Source: Angelobacter sp036557225
GTDB taxonomy: Bacteria; Acidobacteriota; Terriglobia; Terriglobales; Acidobacteriaceae
DNA length: 64,000 nucleotides
NCBI GenBank assembly: GCA_036557225.1
Contig: DATBHX010000107.1
Span: forward strand, 11,303-75,302
Direction of reading: 5' to 3'
In this document: positions 8,676 to 15,382 of the stretch, piece after piece
Layout: every line of letters starts with the position of its first letter
Numbering within the stretch: the stretch's first letter is position 1
Position numbers and translations under genes: made by a program
Notes under the pieces: model-generated
Seen by the model: only the letters and a program-made list of their open reading frames with translations
Databases searched by the model: none
What the model was told of the DNA's origin: nothing

Positions 8676-9824
8676 TTAGTCGGCGGCGATGAGCGCCCAG
8701 CACACAATCGCGCTGCAAACTGTGCTCCAGCGGCCAAACCCCTTGTAGATGCTCGCGGCCAGCTGTTTCTGTTGTTTCAGGGTGCCAACAGCCTTGATCT
8801 GAGGATCGGAGACATTGCGCACAGCAAGCCAGCGCGGAGCGCTCGCTCCCATCTCCTTGGCCACCAGTCCCAGCACCGCATCACCCATTTCCACCGCAGC
8901 GCCCAGCCCCTTGAGCTTATAGTGATTGTCTGATATATCGAACCCGAAGAAATCGGTTGTGACCACCGACTCACTCAATCCCGTGGGAGTAGCGCGTACG
9001 ATTCTTGGCGCCCGGTTATTGTCCTTGGGAAGCTGACCGGAATTGGCTTTGAAAAGCTTTTTGGCTTCAGCAAAGAATTTGTTATGTGACGACTTGCTTG
9101 AGTAATGGGCATTGTGGAAGGGTTGGCTTTTGAATTTCGTGGTGCAGTCGAAGCGCACAATGGGGCTGACCACCACATCGCCCACTTCAGCGTCTGCGCC
9201 AATCCCGCCGGCCGTTCCCGTGGTCAGCACAAGCTTGGGCTTAACTTCATCAATGATCTGCCGCCAAACATCGAAGTTGGGCATTTTGGGCCCGTCCTGC
9301 GAAAAGTGTGAATCTGACTTGAACACAACCACTTTTTTCCCCGCGATGGTCGTGGTCCAGTAGGCGCCCAGCCGCTTGGCCTGGAGCGCAGGAGCGCCGG
9401 CACGCATCTTTTTTGCGATGGCTGCATAATTGTGCGTGTACGAACGGTAATCGTTGCGCGAGTCCTTGCCCGGAGTCAGTACCCGGCTCGTGGCATGGCC
9501 CTCATCCACGGTCCAGGTGACAACCAGCACGTCGGCCTTGGGCAGCGGCGATGCCGAGGTCCCGCTCGGCGCCGGGCCGGTTTTCGGAGCAAGCCCTTTG
9601 GGCCAGGGGATATCGGTAAACCGGGAAAGGCCGGTTGCCGTGGTGAAGGCAAGGAATGCCTGGCCTTCCGGCGCTTCAGAGTCAAAGTCGATGATCTCGC
9701 GCTGAATGTCTTCGTCTTTTGCCTCGGTTTGTGAGGCAGGCACTACTAACGCCGCTTCGGGTAAGGCTCTCTCCGTCGGATCATAACCCAGGTTCCGTTT
9801 AATCCATGCCGCATCAGCAATCAT
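8676..9824 (-). CDS. Phosphorylase-superfamily (PNP/MTAN-fold) protein
   Basis: Protein of 382 residues whose C-terminal two thirds carry nucleoside phosphorylase/nucleosidase signatures: VLTTGTAGGIGADAEVGDVV, then AAVEMGDAVLGLVA, then LAVRNVSDPQ. The Asp of the last motif matches the catalytic Asp of MTA/SAH nucleosidases. The Glu normally found in the VEME motif is Gly here (VEMG), so the usual ribose contact is altered. About 100 N-terminal residues, acidic and Pro-rich, are not part of the family. The C-terminus ends in a hydrophobic stretch. AGGAG precedes the ATG by about 9 nt. Linkage to a protease rather than to salvage genes suggests a role other than purine salvage; substrate unknown. 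Confidence 0.75.
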   Translation of the reverse strand: MIADAAWIKRNLGYDPTERALPEAALVVPASQTEAKDEDIQREIIDFDSEAPEGQAFLAFTTATGLSRFTDIPWPKGLAPKTGPAPSGTSASPLPKADVLVVTWTVDEGHATSRVLTPGKDSRNDYRSYTHNYAAIAKKMRAGAPALQAKRLGAYWTTTIAGKKVVVFKSDSHFSQDGPKMPNFDVWRQIIDEVKPKLVLTTGTAGGIGADAEVGDVVVSPIVRFDCTTKFKSQPFHNAHYSSKSSHNKFFAEAKKLFKANSGQLPKDNNRAPRIVRATPTGLSESVVTTDFFGFDISDNHYKLKGLGAAVEMGDAVLGLVAKEMGASAPRWLAVRNVSDPQIKAVGTLKQQKQLAASIYKGFGRWSTVCSAIVCWALIAAD

Positions 9825-10050
9825 GTTTTCTCTCCTGGCTGCAGTCCTTCTATGCAGAACGAAACTTACGCTGAACTCCCTGCATGAGAAGTCCAGTTTT
9901 TACGGTTTTCTGCCGTTCGCCCGGAGGGGCTGCAAGCTCAGCGTGCGACGAGCAGAAGGGAGTCTCTCATATTAGTGAGGAAAACGGCGAGAGCGTTTCA
10001 TAATTTCCGGTTTTGGATAAAACTCGGGCAAACCCTGCGTCTTTGACTCC
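9825..10050. other. Upstream region of the protease cassette
   Basis: The gap between the terminator near 10060 and the phosphorylase-like start holds no supported gene. The promoter of the 9824 cassette should lie in it; I could not pick a clear one. Confidence 0.4.
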
Positions 10051-10054
10051 TAAA

Positions 10055-10085
10055 AAACTACCGGCCGGACTTGAAGCCCGGCCGG
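10055..10085 (-). terminator. Rho-independent terminator
   Basis: On the minus strand CCGGCCGG-gcttcaagt-CCGGCCGG forms an 8-bp GC stem followed by TAGTTTTTTAGG. It ends transcription coming from the DUF1697 gene or the short frame at 10103-10366. Confidence 0.85.
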
Positions 10086-10102
10086 CTTGGAACAACTACC
10101 AT

Positions 10103-10366
10103 TTAGTCGCGTCCGCTGTCACGGTCACCATCCCTGTCGTGGTCTTTGTCCCGATCGAACTGGAACATATCGAACAGGTCTTTCGACAGAAGACACTCAT
10201 CATCCTGGTCAAAAACCCTGAAGCCTACGTTGAGCGCGGCAATCCGCTCAAGCGCGCGGCGAACAAGGCAAATTACAAGATGTGCGGCAGCCCGATTGCA
10301 ATCACGGCAAACACTTTGCAGATCGGCTTCCCGGAACTGCTCTCGATCTTCCAGCAGTATCAACAA
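10103..10366 (-). CDS. Possible small protein with Asp/Arg-rich tail
   Basis: Uncertain 87-codon frame starting with TTG and lacking a ribosome binding site. The translation looks protein-like: a Leu- and Arg-rich helical first half, two Cys in VCRDCN, then FDMF and a charged tail with repeated RD and KD pairs. It is in the same frame as the DUF1697 gene and stays open back to that gene's TAG stop at 10439. It ends 18 bp before a strong terminator on the same strand, which argues for transcription. It could be a real small gene, a former C-terminal extension of the DUF1697 protein, or chance. An overlapping plus-strand frame (10013-10399) is less convincing. Confidence 0.35.
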   Translation of the reverse strand: MLILLEDREQFREADLQSVCRDCNRAAAHLVICLVRRALERIAALNVGFRVFDQDDECLLSKDLFDMFQFDRDKDHDRDGDRDSGRD

Positions 10367-10438
10367 AAGTTCGGCCAGGCTTTGAAAGCATCTCAGTAAA
10401 TGCTTCCGTGCAAATCCGCCGCTTAGCAGAGATGTCCG

Positions 10439-10996
10439 CTACTTCGCTGCTTCCAGCGCCTCAGCCATCGCCAGCATTTTAGTTACGCTATTCCAGTTGC
10501 GCCCCGTGCCGAAGGTGCCAAGCGCGCGTTCGATCCTGGCCCACGGCAGCTTGGAGCGGCCTTGTCCGTCAGGGAAATAGATGTAGGCTTCGCGGCCGAT
10601 GAAATGGGATTCTTCCGGGCTGGTTTCAATGGCCTGGGCGTGCTTGCGCGCTTCCTTGCCCGGATCATCGGCCAAAAAATTAACCAGCAGCCTGCCCGGC
10701 TCGATCCCCGCGCGCCCGGCGAACGGATTCTTTGCGATCACACTACGAAGCTCGGCTGCAGTGCGCAGGACCACACTGGGCCGGAACCCAAACTTCTTTT
10801 CCAGGGCGTCTTCGATGCGTTTTGTAAGCTTGCCCAGGTCCTTTTCTTCCGTCGCGAAGATCACATTGCCGCTCTGGACGTAGGTTTGCGGATCTTTCAG
10901 TTTCAGCGAGACGCACAGGGTTTTGAGCGCGTCCATTTTGATCATGTTGCGCCCGCCAACGTTAACGCCGCGAAGCATGCAGATGACGACTGGCAT
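10439..10996 (-). CDS. DUF1697 family protein
   Basis: Protein of 185 residues typical of DUF1697. It opens with the family hallmark CMLRGVNVGGRNMIKM, continues with YVQSGNVIF and LRTAAELRSVIAKNPF, and ends near GTGRNWNSVTKML, the conserved C-terminal motif. Function in the family is unknown; a ferredoxin-like fold is expected. The length is normal. There is no Shine-Dalgarno sequence. TATACT lies 7 nt before the ATG, so the transcript might be nearly leaderless. The reading frame stays open for more than 100 codons after the stop. Confidence 0.9.
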   Translation of the reverse strand: MPVVICMLRGVNVGGRNMIKMDALKTLCVSLKLKDPQTYVQSGNVIFATEEKDLGKLTKRIEDALEKKFGFRPSVVLRTAAELRSVIAKNPFAGRAGIEPGRLLVNFLADDPGKEARKHAQAIETSPEESHFIGREAYIYFPDGQGRSKLPWARIERALGTFGTGRNWNSVTKMLAMAEALEAAK

Positions 10997-11055
10997 GGGA
11001 GAAAGTATAGGGCAGAGTTTGCGACAGGGATGGCAAAGATTTTACCCCGGGATCC

Positions 11056-11820
11056 TTACCTTCTGTCTTGGGGCAGCGACAAAGCCTGTAGAAGAGACTT
11101 GAAATCCGGAGGCGCAGCACAATCAACCGAGATACGCTCCCCTGATCGAGGATGAATAAACTCCAGATGCGCTGCATGAAGAGCGACCCGGCCGATGCGC
11201 CTCTCCGTTGCCTCTGCCGGGTGATGCTTTCTGTCACCGATCACCGGGTGCCCGATTGCCGAAAACTGTACCCGGATCTGGTTCTGCAATCCCGTCACCA
11301 GCGTGACACGCAGCAGTGAAGCCGCGCGAAGCGGCCGTTCCACCGAATAATGAAGTTCAGCTCGCGCTCCCTGCGGGTCGTTTGCCCTGGTCAGCTTCTG
11401 AAACATTCCTTCGCGGCGAAAGTAATGGACCAATGTCCCCTCCCGCTTACCGGGATGCCCGCGAACCACAGCAAGATACTGCCGTACCGGAGTGTGGTTA
11501 AGAAACTGTTGCACCAGCGCATCGCGGTCCTGCTCAGTCTTAGCGAAAAGCATGATCCCAGAGGTAAAACGATCAATGCGGTGCACCACGAAAGCGCGCT
11601 GTCTCTTGCGTCTGAGCTCCGCGGAGAGCATTGACCACGCTGACGGCGCATCCGAGCCCTTCACCGGCACAGCGGCGAGCCCAGCAGGTTTATCAACCGC
11701 CGCCACACTGTCATCTTCATAGAGAATGCCGGGCTCTCGCGCAGAACCGTGCCCGCGATCCGGCTTTCTGGAACCCGAGTTTCTTGATCGGTGATCTCTG
11801 TTGCGTGATGATCTGCTCAC
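11056..11820 (-). CDS. RluA-family pseudouridine synthase
   Basis: Converts specific uridines of rRNA or tRNA to pseudouridine. The 254-residue protein has the conserved opening ILYEDDSVAAVDKPAG, the catalytic motif HRIDRFTSG with the nucleophilic Asp, and the later GLQNQIRVQFSAIGHPVIGD and ALHAAHLEFIHP blocks. The start is GTG, and the first 30 residues are Arg/Ser-rich and basic, perhaps helping RNA binding. No S4 domain is visible, so it resembles short RluA or TruC-like enzymes; which RNA is modified cannot be told. It follows aroF by 55 bp on the same strand. Confidence 0.88.
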   Translation of the reverse strand: MSRSSRNRDHRSRNSGSRKPDRGHGSAREPGILYEDDSVAAVDKPAGLAAVPVKGSDAPSAWSMLSAELRRKRQRAFVVHRIDRFTSGIMLFAKTEQDRDALVQQFLNHTPVRQYLAVVRGHPGKREGTLVHYFRREGMFQKLTRANDPQGARAELHYSVERPLRAASLLRVTLVTGLQNQIRVQFSAIGHPVIGDRKHHPAEATERRIGRVALHAAHLEFIHPRSGERISVDCAAPPDFKSLLQALSLPQDRR

Positions 11821-11875
11821 AATCCGTTTCGCTCAGCCCTGATGCTAAATCACATGCGCGGGTTCTGGGAAAAAC

Positions 11876-12916
11876 CTATCGGGCTGCGCCGGCAATCGCA
11901 TGCGCCATCGCCACCGGCCGGATCGGCGCCGACAATCCTTCCATCAGCCGCGCGAATTCATCCAGATTGAGCGACTGCGCTCCGTCCGAAAGCGCGCGCT
12001 CGGGACATGGATGCACTTCAATGATCAGCCCATCGGCGCCAATCGCCAGTGCCGCGCGACTTGCTGGCGCGATCAGCTCACGCTTCCCTGTTCCATGCGA
12101 TGGATCGGCCACCACCGGCAGATGGGACAGCTCGCGGACCAGAGCGACTGCCGCCAGATCGAGCGTGTTACGGGTCATCTCGCTTTCAAAGGTCTTGATG
12201 CCCCGCTCGCACAGCACGACGTTGGGATTGCCTCCGGCCAGCAGGTATTCCGCGGCCAAAAGCCATTCCTTGACCGTCGCCGAAGGCCCGCGCTTGAGCA
12301 ACACCGGCTTCCTGCACTTGGCCAGCTGGCGCAGCAAATCGTAATTCTGCATGTTGCGGGCGCCGACCTGCAGCATATCGGCATGGTCGCTGATGAGCTG
12401 GATATCGTTGGTGCTCATCACCTCGGTCACCACCGGCAGGCCGACTTCGTCGCGCACGGCGCGCAATAGCCGCAGCGCTTCAATTCCCAGACCCTGGAAA
12501 TCGTACGGCGAGGTGCGCGGCTTGTAGGCTCCGCCGCGCAGAAGCGTAGCTCCGGCGGCCTTCACCGCGCGGGCCGTCGCAAACAACTGCTCATGCGATT
12601 CCACGGAGCAAGGCCCGGCAATCACCACAGCTTCTTCGCCGCCAATCATCACGCCGCCGACGTCCACCTGTGTGCGCCCGCTCCTGGTCTGCTTGCTCAC
12701 CAGTTTGAATGGATGCGCGATGGGCACCACGGAATCCACCCCTGGCGCGGCCTGCAAGGCTTCCAGCGCCATGCGCGATCCAGCTGAGCCGACCGCGGCC
12801 ACAATCGCCCGCTCCGCTCCGCGCGTTACATGCGGCTGAAAGCCGCACTCGATCACACGATCGATAATGTGTTGCAACTGTTCTTCACTTGCGCCTGCTG
12901 CCATATTGATGACCAT
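11876..12916 (-). CDS. aroF: 3-deoxy-7-phosphoheptulonate synthase (DAHP synthase, type I-beta)
   Basis: First enzyme of the shikimate pathway: joins phosphoenolpyruvate and erythrose 4-phosphate to DAHP in the cytoplasm. The 346-residue protein has an N-terminal ferredoxin-like regulatory domain (about 1-75) and the KDO8P-synthase-like barrel: VIAGPCSVES, LRGGAYKPRTSPYDFQG, LLKRGPSATVKEWLLAAEY, PVVADPSHGTGKRE and IIEVHPCPERALSDGAQSL. GAGG lies 8 nt before the ATG. It begins 30 bp after the chorismate mutase stop, so both genes lie under the same attenuator. Type I-beta enzymes are often feedback-controlled by chorismate or prephenate, or through interaction with chorismate mutase, which fits this pairing. 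Confidence 0.95.
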   Translation of the reverse strand: MVINMAAGASEEQLQHIIDRVIECGFQPHVTRGAERAIVAAVGSAGSRMALEALQAAPGVDSVVPIAHPFKLVSKQTRSGRTQVDVGGVMIGGEEAVVIAGPCSVESHEQLFATARAVKAAGATLLRGGAYKPRTSPYDFQGLGIEALRLLRAVRDEVGLPVVTEVMSTNDIQLISDHADMLQVGARNMQNYDLLRQLAKCRKPVLLKRGPSATVKEWLLAAEYLLAGGNPNVVLCERGIKTFESEMTRNTLDLAAVALVRELSHLPVVADPSHGTGKRELIAPASRAALAIGADGLIIEVHPCPERALSDGAQSLNLDEFARLMEGLSAPIRPVAMAHAIAGAAR

Positions 12917-12946
12917 TGGAGTACCTCTGCTTTTAGAACTTAGTGG

Positions 12947-13267
12947 TTAGTAATTCGTGGTGAGCGGCTTCAGCCCCTGCATCCGCTCCGTACCCAGCCG
13001 CCGGGTTTCGTGAATGATGCTGCGAAAAATCGCGCGCACGCTCTCATCGTCGAACGGCCCATCATTCTTCGCTGCGACGCGATCCAGCACCTGCTCCTCC
13101 CGTTTCGCGTCATAAGCCGGCAGTCCGTGAGCGATCTTGATCACCGCGATCTCGCCGGCGATCGCGGCGCGCCGGCTCAGCAGCCGTAGCAGCTCGGTAT
13201 CCAGCGCGTCGATTTCCTGACGCCAATCCCCCAGCGTCTTTTCCCCATTTCCGTTTGGTTGGCCCAT
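12947..13267 (-). CDS. Chorismate mutase, AroQ class
   Basis: Converts chorismate to prephenate, the committed step to Phe and Tyr. The 106-residue protein is a stand-alone AroQ helical domain: WRQEIDALDTELLRLLSRRA, IAGEIAVIKIAHGLPAYDAKREEQVL, then FRSIIHETRRL. Active-site Arg (near residue 12), Arg and Lys (RRA..K), Asp/Arg (YDAKRE) and Glu are present as expected. AGGAG is 6 nt before the ATG. No prephenate dehydratase domain is fused. The gene is the first of the attenuator-controlled unit with aroF downstream. The leader's Phe and Tyr codons match the products of this step. Confidence 0.92.
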   Translation of the reverse strand: MGQPNGNGEKTLGDWRQEIDALDTELLRLLSRRAAIAGEIAVIKIAHGLPAYDAKREEQVLDRVAAKNDGPFDDESVRAIFRSIIHETRRLGTERMQGLKPLTTNY

Positions 13268-13284
13268 AAAAAGCTCCTGAAAGC

Positions 13285-13311
13285 AAAAACCGCGACCCCT
13301 TGGGATCGCGG
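13285..13311 (-). terminator. Attenuator terminator before chorismate mutase
   Basis: On the minus strand CCGCGATCC pairs with GGGTCGCGG (one G-T wobble) around a CAAG loop, followed directly by TTTTT. It lies between the short leader frame and the chorismate mutase ribosome binding site, so it acts before the first structural gene. That position is diagnostic of attenuation rather than normal termination. Confidence 0.88.
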
Positions 13312-13339
13312 CTTGCGGTAATTTATGATGTCTAACTTT

Positions 13340-13429
13340 TTATTGCGTTGTCAGCACACCATCCGCGTCGCCGCTACCCGTAAAGTGGTAGCGGTAAGTA
13401 AACGCGAAGTTAAATCGGCTGGCGTGCAT
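13340..13429 (-). CDS. Phe/Tyr-rich leader peptide of the aro attenuator
   Basis: A 29-codon frame with ATG at 13429 and TAA at 13340, too short for most gene callers. Residues 6-16 contain four Phe and two Tyr in 11 positions (FNFAFTYRYHF). The ATG lies only about 10 nt after the -10 element, so the message would be leaderless or nearly so; no Shine-Dalgarno sequence fits. The Tyr codons overlap the 5' arm of a hairpin at 13371-13394. Ribosome stalling at Phe or Tyr codons when those amino acids are short would open that hairpin. The role is inferred by analogy with the enterobacterial pheA leader; the sequence features are directly visible. Confidence 0.72.
   Translation of the reverse strand: MHASRFNFAFTYRYHFTGSGDADGVLTTQ
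13371..13394 (-). promoter_or_regulatory. Competing leader hairpin of the attenuator
   Basis: CCGCTACC (13394-13387) and GGTAGCGG (13378-13371) form a perfect 8-bp stem with an 8-nt loop, inside the leader reading frame. Its 5' arm covers the Tyr codons. Its 3' arm and the following GCGGCGACGCGG are partly complementary to the 5' arm of the downstream terminator (GCGGC with GCCGC, CGCGG with CCGCG). It could therefore act as a pause/protector hairpin that leaves the terminator free. Confidence 0.65.
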
Positions 13430-13438
13430 GCTGGCTGG

Positions 13439-13468
13439 ATAGTAGTCTAGGCCTTCTACTGTTGTCAA
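13439..13468 (-). promoter_or_regulatory. Sigma-70 promoter for leader-chorismate mutase-aroF
   Basis: TTGACA (13468-13463), an 18-bp spacer and TACTAT (13444-13439) on the minus strand. The -35 box is perfect and the -10 differs from consensus at two positions. The predicted start is near 13432, a few nucleotides before the leader ATG. Confidence 0.75.
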
Positions 13469-13489
13469 GAAAGTTAATGAATTTAATAT
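13462..13489 (+). promoter_or_regulatory. Probable divergent promoter for the VOC/decarboxylase genes
   Basis: TTGTCA (13462-13467), 16 bp, TAATAT (13484-13489), 25 bp before the VOC start codon. Its -35 box overlaps the -35 box of the opposite attenuator promoter. Confidence 0.5.
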
Positions 13490-13513
13490 GAAATGTTTCG
13501 CAGGAGGGGCTTT

Positions 13514-13909
13514 ATGCCGTCAGGTTCTTCATTTCGGTGCTCTATCGCTCCCTGGCTGTCGGTTCGAAACGGGGCTAAGGCCGTTGATTTTTATAAGGCA
13601 GCTTTCGGGGCAATCGAGGCATTTCGCATCGACGCTCCTGATGGAGGCGTGGTAGCAAGGCTTGCCGTCGATGGCGCGGAATTCTGGCTGGGCGACGAGT
13701 CCCCTGAGCACCACAATTACAGCCCTCAGTCGCTTGGCGGCAGTACGGTTCGTATGGTCCTGACCGTCGCTGACCCCGATGCCGTTTTCAAGCGCGCCGT
13801 CAACGCCGGGGCGTCGGCTGTTGTTCCCGTGCAGGAAATGCATGGCTGGCGTGTCGGCCGAATCGCAGATCCTTTTGGACATCACTGGGAGATTGGCCGC
13901 GAGCTTTAA
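13514..13909 (+). CDS. VOC-superfamily (glyoxalase/PhnB-like) protein
   Basis: Small cytoplasmic protein of 131 residues. The ATG at 13514 is chosen because GGAGGGG ends 5 nt before it; an ATG 21 nt upstream has no such site. The VOC repeat pattern is clear: APWLSVRNGAKAVDFYKAAFGA, ARLAVDGAEFWLGDES, VRMVLTVADPDAVFKRAVNAGA and GWRVGRIADPFGHHWEIG. The last block is the conserved second half-site. The family includes dioxygenases, glyoxalases, antibiotic-binding proteins and many PhnB-like proteins of unknown role. The decarboxylase gene starts 24 bp downstream, so co-transcription is likely. Confidence 0.85.
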   Translation: MPSGSSFRCSIAPWLSVRNGAKAVDFYKAAFGAIEAFRIDAPDGGVVARLAVDGAEFWLGDESPEHHNYSPQSLGGSTVRMVLTVADPDAVFKRAVNAGASAVVPVQEMHGWRVGRIADPFGHHWEIGREL

Positions 13910-13933
13910 CATTCCGCGAGGCCAGACAAAAAC

Positions 13934-15382
13934 ATGAGCAAAACTGCTGATCAGAAACCCACGGCTGCCGCTACGCACCAAGATTTCAACTGGCAGAAAT
14001 ACATAGAAGACTTCCGTCGCGCCGGCCATGAAACCGTCGACTGGATTGCGCAATATCTGGCGAACGTAGCAGATATGCCGGTCCTGGCGCAGACCAAACC
14101 AGGCGAATTGCTGGACGCGCTGCCTGCTTCGGCGCCAGACAAGGGTGAGCCGTTTGATGCCATCCTGCGCGACTTTGACCGGCTCGTGATGCCTGCAGTC
14201 ACGCAGTGGAACCATCCGCGTTTCTTTGCCTACTTTGCCTGCACCGGATCAACGCCCGCCATTCTGGGCGAGATGCTGGCCGCCGCGCTCAACACCAACG
14301 GATTGCACTGGCGGACCTCGCCCGCCGTTGTGGAATTGGAGCAGCGTACGCTCGACTGGTTGCGGCAGTGGATGGGACTCTCCAGCGGGTGGTTTGGCGT
14401 GGTCTATGACACGGCTTCCACCAGCAGCATGCACGCCATCATTGCCGCGCGAGAGATGGTCGATCCCGAAGCGCGCACAACCGGCAGCCGCAATGATCTC
14501 GTTCTTTATACCTCCAATCAGTCACACTTCTCGATTGAGAAGGGCGCCATTGCTGTCGGCATTGGCCAGCAGAACGTGCGCAAGGTCCCGTCTGATCGCG
14601 AATTCCGCATGATCCCGGGAGAACTGGCCCGGATGATCGAAGAAGACAAGCGTGCGGGCAAGCGGCCGTTCTGCGTGGTGGCGACTGTGGGCACCACTTC
14701 TTCCACCAGCATCGATCCGGTGGCGCAGATCGCCGACATCGCGGAACAGCATGGCCTGTGGCTCCACGTGGATGCCGCTTACGCCGGCGCTGCCGCCATC
14801 CTGCCGGAGCACCGGCATATCCTTGATGGAGCCGACCGCGCACACTCGCTCGTTCTCAACGGGCACAAATGGCTGCTCACGCCCATCGATCTCAGCGCCT
14901 TCTATACGCGCCGGCCTGACATTCTCCGTCGCGCTTTCTCCTTCAGCTCAGACTATCTCAAGACCCAGGAAGATCCGCGCGCCTACAACCTGATGGACTA
15001 CGGCATTCCGCTGGGCCATCGTTTCCGCGCGCTGAAGCTGTGGTTCGTCCTGCGCTACTTTGGCCGCGAAGGCGTGGAAGCCACGCTGCGCTCGCACATC
15101 CAGTGGGCCAAAGATTTCGCCGCGCTGGTGGACGCCCATCCAGACTTTGAACGTGTCACTCCAGTTCCATTCTCCGTGGTCTGCTTCCGCTACAAAGGCA
15201 CTGACGACCAGAGCAAAGCGATCATGGAAAAGGTAAACGCGTCAGGCCGGGTGTTTCTTGCCAGCACCGTTTTGAACGGCAAGCTCACGCTGCGGCTTGC
15301 CATCGGCAATCTGGAAACTACCTGGAAAGACGTGCAGGAAGCCTGGGAGCTGCTGCAGAAGGCGTCAAAAGAACTAACCTAA
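13934..15382 (+). CDS. PLP-dependent aromatic-L-amino-acid decarboxylase
   Basis: Group II decarboxylase of 482 residues that likely removes CO2 from Trp, Tyr or Phe-type substrates. Visible features are the N-terminal HPRFFAYF substrate-binding block, the cofactor-binding LHVDAAYAGAA (Asp to the pyridine nitrogen) and NGHKWLLTPID, whose K312 should form the Schiff base. The length and order match tryptophan or tyrosine decarboxylases. The exact substrate cannot be read from the sequence. The gene is next to, and divergent from, the Phe/Tyr-controlled chorismate mutase-aroF unit, which supports an aromatic substrate. Its last 9 bp overlap the 3' end of the convergent membrane protein gene. 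Confidence 0.88.
   Translation: MSKTADQKPTAAATHQDFNWQKYIEDFRRAGHETVDWIAQYLANVADMPVLAQTKPGELLDALPASAPDKGEPFDAILRDFDRLVMPAVTQWNHPRFFAYFACTGSTPAILGEMLAAALNTNGLHWRTSPAVVELEQRTLDWLRQWMGLSSGWFGVVYDTASTSSMHAIIAAREMVDPEARTTGSRNDLVLYTSNQSHFSIEKGAIAVGIGQQNVRKVPSDREFRMIPGELARMIEEDKRAGKRPFCVVATVGTTSSTSIDPVAQIADIAEQHGLWLHVDAAYAGAAAILPEHRHILDGADRAHSLVLNGHKWLLTPIDLSAFYTRRPDILRRAFSFSSDYLKTQEDPRAYNLMDYGIPLGHRFRALKLWFVLRYFGREGVEATLRSHIQWAKDFAALVDAHPDFERVTPVPFSVVCFRYKGTDDQSKAIMEKVNASGRVFLASTVLNGKLTLRLAIGNLETTWKDVQEAWELLQKASKELT

Noticed and set aside
10013..10399. 128-codon plus-strand frame
   Set aside because: TTG start with no ribosome binding site; it runs through the terminator hairpin at 10055-10085. The opposite strand has the better-supported frame.
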